From assembly GCA_030672605.1 (NCBI GenBank), contig DAOVGE010000201.1:1-25301 (forward strand): a stretch of DNA of 25,301 nucleotides, in the 5' to 3' direction. Source of the DNA: Methanosarcinales archaeon (GTDB lineage Archaea > Halobacteriota > Methanosarcinia > Methanosarcinales > Methanogasteraceae). Under the pieces are notes generated by a model, which worked only from the letters and a program-made list of their open reading frames with translations, had not been told where the DNA came from and searched no databases. The translations under genes and the position numbers were made by a program. Below are positions 1 to 7,022 of the stretch, piece after piece (the first letter of the stretch is position 1; every line of letters starts with the position of its first letter).

Positions 1-127
1 ACGGGTGGGGAGGTTCTTCTGAAGAGCCGGATGAGGGAAATCTTCAAGTCCGGTTCTGTGAGGGGGCTCATAGTAACCTCGGGGCTATTACCCCAAAACA
101 AGAGGTGCGCTATGAGTCCTACTCGAC
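1..127 (+). ncRNA. 3' end of a group II intron (domains V and VI)
   Basis: Positions 24-56 fold as a group II intron domain V: the lower stem 24-31 pairs with 49-56 (with GAGCC at the 5' side and GGTTC at the 3' side), an AG bulge lies at 47-48, and an upper stem 32-36/42-46 is capped by a GAAA-containing loop. Domain VI follows: 67-73 pairs perfectly with 110-116, 77-80 with 102-105 and 81-84 with 91-94, with an A-rich internal loop (95-101) that could hold the branch-point A. The end CCTACTCGAC is a usual type of intron 3' boundary, so the splice site is probably near 127. The intron-encoded reverse transcriptase/maturase, if present, lies before the window. The exact 3' boundary is an inference. 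Confidence 0.8.
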
Positions 128-360
128 ATGGACGAATGGCATGAATTTATTCTGGTTTAGCATTCGTGAAATTTGTTTATTCATGTCATTCGTGATCCCT
201 AAGCGCTTAACGGCACACCGGCAGGATTCATCTACGAAATGTTTGTAACACGAATTGTAAAAGGGCCGGAAAGGGCAGTCTTTCTCGTGGAAATCTGTGC
301 AATCGTGTGGTTAGCTAAACACGTACGCGGTGCTTAACCGAACACAGATGTACACAACTC
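128..360. other. Intergenic spacer downstream of the intron
   Basis: No gene is seen. The stretch is AT-rich and has two CATTCGTG motifs about 25 bases apart and a segment of the type 'cgtggaaatctgtgcaatcg ... aacacagatg', which resembles dispersed non-coding repeats in many archaeal and bacterial genomes. It separates the intron 3' end from the stop codon of the convergent HEAT-repeat gene. Confidence 0.4.
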
Positions 361-1911
361 TTATGCAAATTCCTTCTTTGTTTCTCCGCATTTTGTACAG
401 CGGTACACCGTGTACTTCTTGTGCGTCTTCAGGAGTTTAAACTCGTGGTCGCATGGCGGTGATGGCGGTGCCCCCTCTGGCTCTGGCTCTTCGGAATCTT
501 CGGCTGGTTCACCCAATCTCAGCACCCGTCTTATATCCGATTCCACCTTATCCCGCCTCTCGCGGAAATCATCAATATATGAGTGTGTATCGCAAAGCAA
601 CAGGAATCGCTGGGTGTCGATTATCGCGATCAGATTCTCGATTGTATCCGTGTTTAGAACAAGTTTCAGCTCGAACCGATCCTCCTTGTGGACGGCAACG
701 ATGCTGCCATCGTCACGCCGGATCAGTTCCCCATCCGCATCAACGGCTTCCGGATATAATTCGTCGAATATCTCTTCTGTGTCGATGAAAAACCATATCC
801 CGCCCACAAGATAGTCTCCCGCTCCTTCAAAGAACTCTTTCAGCACGTTCAGGTCGTCAACTGTATGAAACTCAAAAGAGAGTTCCATGCTGTCAGCCTC
901 AACAGTGATCAAACCTTTGTTGCGATAACTGGTCGTAATCTCGAACTCCTCGATTACGTCCCCTTGATTATGGCTATACTCAAGATCGACATAGATCGGT
1001 GGCAGATTGTCTATATCGCATCCATCTATGTAGGGATCGTCCGGTGAGGTTACGAAACGTTTTAGATAACATAACTCACAAGAAAACTCTTTTTCCGGTA
1101 TGCATTGAATGCAAAAGCTATCGTAAGACTTATGCTCGCCAGATGCCGTACAGGTCTTCTCATGTTTATCATAATCCTCGCAGATGTAGCAGCACCCATA
1201 GATCATCCAGTCCTCTGACTCAAGTATCCGGTCAACCAACAGATGCCGGATTGTGCCGTTGGCTTCAATTGCCACATTGCCGGGCGTGTTATCCTCATAC
1301 TTCTCTGCGATGGCTTCCAGCCGTGGTATGATCTCCCGATTATGCTGATGGTAGATGCGGGAGCACAGGTACGCCAGATTCAATGAACCCATCCCGTCAT
1401 CGAATCGGTCAAGGAGTCCTACCATGAAATCAAACGACTGCGGGTCTCTGATCTCAGATAGTACACCAAGCGTATAGAGTATACCAATCTCATCCCCATT
1501 TCCATCAACTGCCGGATTGTCCAGCCGATCAGTGATTCTCTCGATCAGCGGCTGAAGCGCTGGTGTGCCGATACTTTTCAGTACCTCTGATGCGTATTCA
1601 CATAGTTTGGAATCCGTGGACTCGATCGCATCGATCAACTGCCAGATAGCGGCTGGAGTGCCGATCTCCTGGAGCACAGCGGCAGCAACTATGTGTGCGT
1701 AGGTCTCTGTATCATGCAGATATTCTTTTAGAGGCTCGACAGTCGCGTCACCGTATTCGATCAAACGTTCCTCGATATCGTCGAGTCTCGCTGTCAGTTC
1801 CTCGTTCGATTTCAAATCGAAGTAGTAGTCGCCGCGTTTGATCATCCAATCATAGATATCATCGATCAGATCGTCCAGCGCAGAGAGTGTCTCGTCCAGT
1901 GTTTCGTGCAT
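361..1911 (-). CDS. HEAT-repeat protein with cysteine clusters and C-terminal zinc ribbon
   Basis: 516 residues. After an acidic helical N-terminus (about 1-55) the region of residues 55-225 has alpha-helical HEAT/PBS-lyase-like repeats of the form 'A..vLqeIGtpaAi..Li.al.s'. Residues about 239-283 hold a dense cysteine cluster (CCxxC, a spaced C, then CxxC and CxxC), likely binding metal. A mixed alpha/beta region follows, then a Glu/Pro-rich linker (about 468-486), then a C-terminal ribbon-like unit beginning CDHEF and ending CTKCG. There is no signal peptide or membrane segment, so it should be cytosolic. HEAT repeats make binding scaffolds; the partner is unknown. It is the last gene of a minus-strand run after ruvA and archease, 148 bases after the archease stop. 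ATG start at 1911 is preceded by GGTGTGA. No specific function can be given. Confidence 0.75.
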   Translation of the reverse strand: MHETLDETLSALDDLIDDIYDWMIKRGDYYFDLKSNEELTARLDDIEERLIEYGDATVEPLKEYLHDTETYAHIVAAAVLQEIGTPAAIWQLIDAIESTDSKLCEYASEVLKSIGTPALQPLIERITDRLDNPAVDGNGDEIGILYTLGVLSEIRDPQSFDFMVGLLDRFDDGMGSLNLAYLCSRIYHQHNREIIPRLEAIAEKYEDNTPGNVAIEANGTIRHLLVDRILESEDWMIYGCCYICEDYDKHEKTCTASGEHKSYDSFCIQCIPEKEFSCELCYLKRFVTSPDDPYIDGCDIDNLPPIYVDLEYSHNQGDVIEEFEITTSYRNKGLITVEADSMELSFEFHTVDDLNVLKEFFEGAGDYLVGGIWFFIDTEEIFDELYPEAVDADGELIRRDDGSIVAVHKEDRFELKLVLNTDTIENLIAIIDTQRFLLLCDTHSYIDDFRERRDKVESDIRRVLRLGEPAEDSEEPEPEGAPPSPPCDHEFKLLKTHKKYTVYRCTKCGETKKEFA

Positions 1912-2059
1912 GGGTCACACCAAGGGACGTTATGGCTGGTACATGGTACTATGTCTTGTGGCAGCGCTCTATGATTCGGTCCAAACAGGATCTCTGCGGT
2001 CTCTTGATCATTCTCAATATATTCTCTATTCGTACCACTCCCTATTAATGCCCCAATCC

Positions 2060-2515
2060 TCACGTATCGACGATCACCTGCGCCATCCATCCACAATCGG
2101 TCTGCTCAATTGCCATATTGTGGAATGTGACCGCCTTCACACCAATGCCGAATTTGTGCCGCTCATGGTCGATTTTTTCGCCGGATGCGTGCGCTTTAAT
2201 GCGATACTCCCCGCAACGATACCTGATTTGCTCCACAACAAAGCGCCCGAACACGATCTCTTCGACCTCAAACAAATATAATAATTCCGATAGAAAATCG
2301 TACAGCAGATCCTCACAATCCTCGGCAGCAAGATCGATATCAAGCGTCGTTATCGGCTCTACGGTGCCGGTATCGATCATCGCGCCAAACATCGCAAGTG
2401 CGGCATACTCGAATACATTCTCGATCGTTTCGCCATAGACCCGGAACATGACGTCGGCAGGATGATATAGATACTCGATGTGTGGGTGATCATGTTGGTT
2501 CATTTCTATGCCCAT
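2060..2515 (-). CDS. Archease, RtcB tRNA-ligase cofactor
   Basis: 151 residues, matching the archease family (MTH1598/TM1083 type). Recognisable parts are the N-terminal 'HPADVMFRVYG' (family form HTADxxxxxxG), the helix with 'FEYAALAMF', the segment 'EDLLYDFLSELLYLFEVEE', and the C-terminal 'VKAVTFHNM' followed by 'GWMAQVIVDT', whose last residues are the conserved end of the family. Conserved acidic residues bind metal. In characterised archaea and animals archease speeds RtcB-dependent ligation of tRNA halves by helping guanylate transfer. No rtcB is in the window. It starts 15 bases after the ruvA stop, so the two are probably co-transcribed. An alternative ATG four codons downstream (2503) is possible, since neither has a clear Shine-Dalgarno site. 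Confidence 0.88.
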   Translation of the reverse strand: MGIEMNQHDHPHIEYLYHPADVMFRVYGETIENVFEYAALAMFGAMIDTGTVEPITTLDIDLAAEDCEDLLYDFLSELLYLFEVEEIVFGRFVVEQIRYRCGEYRIKAHASGEKIDHERHKFGIGVKAVTFHNMAIEQTDCGWMAQVIVDT

Positions 2516-2530
2516 ATATTCTATACTATT

Positions 2531-3115
2531 CTATACATTCTTGAGCGCGGCTTTGATCAGTTCTCCAATATTATCGGATGATTCTGACTGAAGCGCCATG
2601 CGAACCGCTGTTTCTGCCACGCTTCTCGTGTATCCGAGTGAGATCATGCCAGCGATGGCAGAGTTTGCAAGATCCGGCGCATATCCGGAATCCATGCGCT
2701 CCATGTACTCTACGCGCCCTATCTTATCCTTCAATTCGAGAACAAGACGCTTCGCGGTCTTTGCTCCGACGCCGGATAGGCTGCTCAACCGCTGGATATC
2801 CTCGCTGTAGATTGCGGATCTGAAATCATCGAAAGATATGCCGGATAGTATATTCAAGGCGACATTCGGTCCGATTCTCGATATCCCGATCAGTAATCTG
2901 AAGAACTCGAGTTCTCCGGTCGTTGAGAATCCGTAGAGCACGAGCGCATCCTCTCTCACATGCAGATGTGTGTGCAGCCGTACGTGAATGCCAGTGGCTG
3001 GCAGTGCGTCAAGTGTGGACGCGGGAATGTGCAACTCATACCCGATGCCGCCCACGTCGATTACTGCGCGGTCACTGGATGTTATCTCGAGGATTCCGTT
3101 GATGTGTGCGATCAT
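2531..3115 (-). CDS. ruvA: Holliday junction branch-migration protein RuvA
   Basis: 194 residues from the ATG at 3115, which begins 'MIAHINGIL' as RuvA proteins do ('MIgxlxGxl'); an open frame continues 12 codons upstream but is not conserved in character. Domains: OB-fold about 1-63 (with 'VDVGGIGYELHIP'-type core), two helix-hairpin-helix motifs around residues 70-130 ('IGPNVALNILSG' and 'LSGVGAKTAKRLVLELKDK'), and a C-terminal three-helix domain (about 145-194) that in bacteria contacts RuvB. RuvA tetramers bind four-way junctions and load the RuvB motor. Length is normal for the family. Neither ruvB nor ruvC is present nearby; archease follows directly. RuvA is a mainly bacterial protein with patchy archaeal occurrence, so gene transfer in the lineage is plausible. 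Confidence 0.92.
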   Translation of the reverse strand: MIAHINGILEITSSDRAVIDVGGIGYELHIPASTLDALPATGIHVRLHTHLHVREDALVLYGFSTTGELEFFRLLIGISRIGPNVALNILSGISFDDFRSAIYSEDIQRLSSLSGVGAKTAKRLVLELKDKIGRVEYMERMDSGYAPDLANSAIAGMISLGYTRSVAETAVRMALQSESSDNIGELIKAALKNV

Positions 3116-3592
3116 GTCATTACTGCTCCATCCGGACCCGCGAAGTGCCAAATCTCCGGTTGGATTCTCTCTATACCGAGTTTTGGACGCGTGCCAGAGA
3201 GGGATTCGAGTGACTTCACAGGGGTCAATTCTATTATTATTCGTTGTTACTCATTATACCATGCCCTACTGGCAATCTCTTCGTCAGCTCAATTGGCATG
3301 CCGCATCGCCCCGACACTTAAATCCAACACCCGAATTGTGGATATCCGGTTACACTCGACCTTCAGGTTGCGAAGTTCTGCACCACATCATAAAACCATT
3401 CCATGAATCGAAATACTTAAGTACTATGACTTGCACTTACTAAATTGTGTTTGTCGATATATCGATAAATACGCGCATGGACTGAGGATACGACCATCAC
3501 GTGGAGAATGGTCAGAACATTGTGCGCGATACTTGCTCACCTACCGATCTACATTGCAGACATTCTGGCAGGTGTACCAAAAAGGAGGATAT
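3116..3592. other. Divergent intergenic region between ruvA and S-layer-type gene
   Basis: 477 bases without a convincing gene. It must contain the ruvA promoter on the minus strand and the promoter of the 3593 gene on the plus strand. Plus-strand TATA-like candidates are at about 3408-3425 (cgaaatacttaagta) and 3454-3470 (gatatatcgataaatac), which would give leaders of about 100-150 nucleotides. I see no tRNA or strong hairpin here. Confidence 0.4.
3581..3589 (+). promoter_or_regulatory. Ribosome binding site fixing the start of the S-layer-type gene
   Basis: AAAGGAGGA lies 3 bases before ATG 3593 and complements the 16S rRNA 3' end. The reading frame is open for 54 more codons upstream, but only the ATG at 3593 has this site and is followed by a signal peptide, so the longer form is rejected. 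Confidence 0.85.
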
Positions 3593-6397
3593 ATGACCAA
3601 ACGTATATGGATACTGGCTGTGCTCGTGGTTATGGCGTTTGTCATGCACGCGAGCGCAGAGACTGTTGAGATGCGGGGCGAAGTTGTGGATGCAACATTC
3701 CAGATAGCTCCGTTTACATGGACTGCCCAAAATTTTGCCGGACTCTATTACGATGTGGACCGGAACCTGATGTCTGATGCGCTCACAACGACCGCCGCAG
3801 CACCAGACACAATAGACTGCGGTGATCTCGTCTACACTGCGTACCGGGTCGAGTCGGGCTATGCGAACCCTGATATTGGCGGATACTTCGCAGTCGGGTG
3901 GTTTGGAAAGAAATGCATGGCGATCAATGGCAAGCCGTACGTGTTATCGCCGATCATTTGTGAAATGGACCCAGGCGACAAAATAACGCTCGCAACCGGT
4001 GAGGGATGGGACATCGGAAACGAGTATCGTCTGATCGTAAGGCAGATTGATCCTGAGAGCGATCTGGTCTGGATTGCACTCGAAAAGGATGACGTGGAGG
4101 TGGAAACGTCGGTTATCCAGCCGCGAAGTCGGGGGGATCGCTTTGACAACGATATGTTGATTAACGGCTCCCCCGGAGCGTACACCGTTAAGATGGCTGA
4201 TGTCTCGACGACGAGCACCTTCGTCTATCAGAAAGATATCGGTGTGGAGGGCGATGTGCCAATCTTCAGCGTGTATGTGGATGCAATCTTCCGCGGCACT
4301 GATACCAATATTGTACAACTCAAGTACGCAATCTTAATCGACGATGATCCGGTCAGAGTTGTCAATGGCGGAGTCGGCATGTTGGATGTGGAGACGGTTA
4401 CGTCCGAATCGGTTCAGCTGAGTAGTGACCAGAGCATCCCACTTCTTATGGATTCTGATGTCAACATCGCAGAAGGTCTCTGGCTCCATGTTGCTGATGA
4501 TATGGACCATGATGGGGTGCACAATTACAGGTATTACCCGTATCTCTTGTACGAATGCGCTTCATCCGGATCAACCCCGCCACCACCGCCACCACCACCA
4601 CTTCCACCAGTGATTTGTGAGGTTTCAATTCGCGGCGAGGTTGTGGAACCAACCGGTGAAGAGATCAGGGGCATCGTCTGGAACGCCTCCAATTTCGCGG
4701 CTCTCTGGTACGACTTTGATTCCGGTGCATCCACCGAGACCCTCGCAATCGAATCGCTGAATGGGCGTGTGATTGAGGACGATATGCTGACCTATACGAC
4801 GCATCCGGTGTATCAGCAGTACGCGATCAATAAGGCGTACGACGATGTGATGATCGATGGTGCGACCGGGTACAACGCCACAGGCTGGATTGCAGAGAAG
4901 TACGTGGCAGCAGACGGCAGAGCAGACACGCTCTCCAGACTGCTCGTGGAATTGAAGGGCGACGACAGGAAGATTATAGCGGTCGGTGAACCATGGGATC
5001 TTGGCGAAGGGTTCACGCTCACTGCCGATTCGATCGACCTCGACGGGAGCAAGGTATGGCTCTCCTTTGCAAGAGATGGTGTGGAGATTGCAAGAGATGT
5101 GATCGATACACATCCCGCATCCGGTTCGTCGAATCAGAACCGGACATTCGTAGCCTACATCGAAGATTCGGACGGTGAAGGGGAGATTGCGGTCTTCCAC
5201 TGCTATGTGGAGTACGTATTCAGAGGAACCGACTCCAACCTAGTTCAGGTAACTCATGTCTTCCTGATCGACAATCGCGCCACGAAAATCAGCACTGGTG
5301 ATATCTACGGTGCCATGGAGGTGATAAATGCGGGTTCTGATGAGATCGTCCTTGCAAACCGTGTGATGCCGACAATTCTTTATCCTAGCAGCAGACAAAG
5401 GGTCATGGGCAACATCAGTTTCGTTGTTGCCGACAACGAGACGCTGAGGTTCGCGCCTGTCCTGAAGCTGACCGAACCCGGCACTTATGAGGTTCGCGGT
5501 GCGGTGGCGCGTCCGGACGTTGACCCACGTCCGAATCAGAGCGCAGAGATCGTCTGGAACGCCTCCAACTTCGCGGCTCTCTGGTACGACTTTGATTCCG
5601 GCACGTCCACCGAGACCCTTGCAATCGAATCGTTGAACGGGCGTGTGATTGAGGACGATATGCTGACCTATACGACGCATCCGGTGTATCAGCAGTACGC
5701 GATCAATAAGGCGTACAGCGACGTGACAATCAATGGCGCGACCGGGTACAACGTCACAGGCTGGATTGCAGAGAAGTACGTGGCAGCAGGCGGCAGGGCG
5801 GACACGCTGTATAGACCGCTCGTGGAATTCAAGGACAATGACTTTGAGACTATAGCGGTCGGTGAACCATGGGATCTTGGCGCAGGGTTCACGCTCACCG
5901 CCCAGCAGATAGACCTCGACGGGAACAAGGCATTGCTCTCCTTTGCAAGAGATGGCGTGGAGATTGCAAGCGATGTGCTCGATGCATCGACCGCACCCGG
6001 TTCGTTGAATCAGAACCGGACATTCATAGCCTACATCGAAGATCCGGACGGTGAAGGGGAGATTGCGGTCTTCCACTGCTATGTGGAGTACGTATTCAGA
6101 GGAACCGACTCCAACCTAGTTCAGGTAACTCATGTCTTCCTGATCGACAATCGCGCCACGAAAATCAGCACGGGTGACATCTACGGTGCCATGGAGGTAA
6201 TACGTGCGGATTCTGATGAGATCGTCCTTGCAAACCGTGTGATGCCGACAATTCTTGAGCCTGGCAGCAGACAAAGGGTCATGGGCAACATGTATCTCAG
6301 AACGGCAGACGATAATACCGCGATCAGGTTTTACCCGGCTGCTGAGTATACGATATGTGGAGAGGAGCCGCCCGGCTACCCGGATCCTGAGGCGTGA
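3593..6397 (+). CDS. Secreted surface protein with three S-layer duplication domains
   Basis: 934 residues. Residues 1-22 are a signal peptide (MTKR, hydrophobic core, cleavage after ASA). Three related domains follow (about 24-325, 341-632, 633-924), each starting with a 'RGEVV'-type strand and 'W.A.NFA.L.YD.D', then 'LVYT/LTYT', 'GW.aeKY', 'GE.WDLG.gf.L' and 'VFRGTDSNLVQVTHVFLID'. This is the pattern of the Methanosarcina S-layer family duplication domain (DUF1608-like, PF07752/TIGR01567 as I recognise it). Domain 1 is diverged; domains 2 and 3 are nearly identical, also in DNA (4675-5424 and 5551-6300, offset 876 bases). A polyproline linker (about 329-340) separates 1 from 2. Known S-layer proteins of this type have two domains and a C-terminal membrane anchor; this one ends without any hydrophobic anchor, so it is probably released or held by other envelope proteins. 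A strong terminator follows. Confidence 0.88.
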   Translation: MTKRIWILAVLVVMAFVMHASAETVEMRGEVVDATFQIAPFTWTAQNFAGLYYDVDRNLMSDALTTTAAAPDTIDCGDLVYTAYRVESGYANPDIGGYFAVGWFGKKCMAINGKPYVLSPIICEMDPGDKITLATGEGWDIGNEYRLIVRQIDPESDLVWIALEKDDVEVETSVIQPRSRGDRFDNDMLINGSPGAYTVKMADVSTTSTFVYQKDIGVEGDVPIFSVYVDAIFRGTDTNIVQLKYAILIDDDPVRVVNGGVGMLDVETVTSESVQLSSDQSIPLLMDSDVNIAEGLWLHVADDMDHDGVHNYRYYPYLLYECASSGSTPPPPPPPPLPPVICEVSIRGEVVEPTGEEIRGIVWNASNFAALWYDFDSGASTETLAIESLNGRVIEDDMLTYTTHPVYQQYAINKAYDDVMIDGATGYNATGWIAEKYVAADGRADTLSRLLVELKGDDRKIIAVGEPWDLGEGFTLTADSIDLDGSKVWLSFARDGVEIARDVIDTHPASGSSNQNRTFVAYIEDSDGEGEIAVFHCYVEYVFRGTDSNLVQVTHVFLIDNRATKISTGDIYGAMEVINAGSDEIVLANRVMPTILYPSSRQRVMGNISFVVADNETLRFAPVLKLTEPGTYEVRGAVARPDVDPRPNQSAEIVWNASNFAALWYDFDSGTSTETLAIESLNGRVIEDDMLTYTTHPVYQQYAINKAYSDVTINGATGYNVTGWIAEKYVAAGGRADTLYRPLVEFKDNDFETIAVGEPWDLGAGFTLTAQQIDLDGNKALLSFARDGVEIASDVLDASTAPGSLNQNRTFIAYIEDPDGEGEIAVFHCYVEYVFRGTDSNLVQVTHVFLIDNRATKISTGDIYGAMEVIRADSDEIVLANRVMPTILEPGSRQRVMGNMYLRTADDNTAIRFYPAAEYTICGEEPPGYPDPEA
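4575..4610 (+). repeat. Polyproline-coding CCA/CCG tract
   Basis: A run of proline codons (mostly CCA and CCG) codes for a stiff proline linker between the first and second S-layer-type domains. Such simple-sequence tracts are prone to length change. Confidence 0.85.
4675..5424 (+). repeat. Internal long direct repeat, copy 1 (second S-layer domain)
   Basis: About 750 bases that recur 876 bases downstream (5551-6300) with long identical stretches, for example around 4675-4730 and 5180-5290. High identity at silent sites suggests recent duplication or gene conversion. Confidence 0.9.
5551..6300 (+). repeat. Internal long direct repeat, copy 2 (third S-layer domain)
   Basis: Second copy of the 876-base-period repeat of the surface-protein gene. 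The most variable parts between the copies are around 4930-5130 versus 5806-6006; the segment ending 'VFRGTDSNLVQVTHVFLID' is almost unchanged. Confidence 0.9.
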
Positions 6398-6680
6398 CGC
6401 CGTAGTTTCGTTGAGTCCGTGAATAGGGTGGTGCCGATTGCCGGGCACCGCCCGTTTTTTTGTCGAATCGGGTAGATTTAATAACTGCACATTCATACAT
6501 CCAATTTGAGGAAGAGTATGATTGACGTAAAAGCAGCAGCGTTAGCTGTTATGGATCATTTCGAAGACATTCACGGAACTAATTCTGTGCTTAGTTTCCA
6601 GCTCATCGATATCAAGAAGAACGAGGATAAAAATTGCTGGGAGGTTTCATGTCTATTTTATCCGGGGCTTAGTGTAAGAA
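6341..6680 (+). repeat. Duplicated segment, copy 1 (S-layer tail, terminator, 5' part of small gene)
   Basis: About 340 bases repeated at 9078-9417. The copy includes the last 18 codons of the surface-protein gene, the terminator, a conserved AT-rich spacer and the first about 54 codons of a small gene. Identity stops abruptly near 6680, where HMG-CoA synthase-like sequence begins on the other strand. Confidence 0.9.
6426..6461 (+). terminator. Terminator-like hairpin with T run
   Basis: A 10-bp stem (6426-6435 with 6444-6453, one G-T pair), an 8-base loop, and then G followed by seven T. It lies 29 bases after the stop codon of the surface-protein gene and is copied at 9162-9195. Confidence 0.85.
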
Positions 6681-6742
6681 TATTGACCGCATTTCGTGTC
6701 GCTTCCACAGTAATCATCGCAGTACCATCGTCCATATCCTGA
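6518..6742 (+). pseudogene. Truncated copy of the 79-residue small-protein gene
   Basis: ATG 6518 has a GAGGA site 5 bases before it. The first about 54 residues (MIDVKAAALAV... to ...CLFYPGLSVR) are close to the intact small protein at 9253. At about 6680 the homology ends and the frame runs on for about 20 unrelated residues into antisense HMG-CoA synthase-like DNA before a stop. The C-terminal third found in the intact gene is missing, so the product is probably non-functional. It is followed by no PIN gene, unlike the intact copy. Confidence 0.75.
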
Positions 6743-6873
6743 ACTGACTTCTCCTGCATACGTATGCCATCTGCTATGCTCTGTGCGTCTGTATTCCACA
6801 CCCTCGCTATCTCAGAAACCTTGATTCTGTAACGCGGTATGCACACTCTATAACTTATGATTCCAACCGTCAT
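6681..6873 (-). pseudogene. N-terminal fragment of archaeal HMG-CoA synthase
   Basis: Reading from ATG 6873 on the minus strand, about 64 residues match the start of archaeal 3-hydroxy-3-methylglutaryl-CoA synthase: 'VGIISYRVCIPRYRIKVSEIARVW', then 'EKSVQDMDDGTAMITVEATRNAV' (family form VGIVSYGAYIPRYRIKVEEIARVW ... EKSVPDMDEDTATIAVEAARNA). The match breaks off at the join with the truncated small gene near 6681, so the catalytic cysteine and more than four fifths of the protein are absent. HMG-CoA synthase makes HMG-CoA for the mevalonate route to archaeal lipids, so an intact copy must be expected elsewhere. G-to-R in the 'SYG' motif agrees with decay. An open frame extends upstream to 6990 but that part does not look like the family. 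Confidence 0.8.
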
Positions 6874-7022
6874 CCGGCTCACCTGTGGGATGGCTTGTTG
6901 TTTCGTAGTATTTACTGATTCGGGATTTTGGGATTTGCGTGACCAGAACGGAAAAAAGAGTGCGGGACTTGTATCCCGCATTGACATCATGTTCTTGTGC
7001 TGACCACAACGATTTCTTACAG

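Noticed and set aside
1866..2096. 76-codon minus-strand frame between archease and the HEAT-repeat gene
   Set aside because: It overlaps the end of archease and the start of the HEAT gene, has no ribosome site, and shows no known motif; a CxxH/CxxC-like string alone is not enough.
3431..3592. Extended N-terminus of the surface protein (54 extra codons)
   Set aside because: A strong ribosome site and a signal peptide begin at ATG 3593; the upstream part contains AT-rich promoter-like DNA.
4625..6076. Two long minus-strand open frames inside the surface-protein gene
   Set aside because: They are antisense shadows of the near-identical domains 2 and 3, which is why they resemble each other; no start signals or protein-like motifs.
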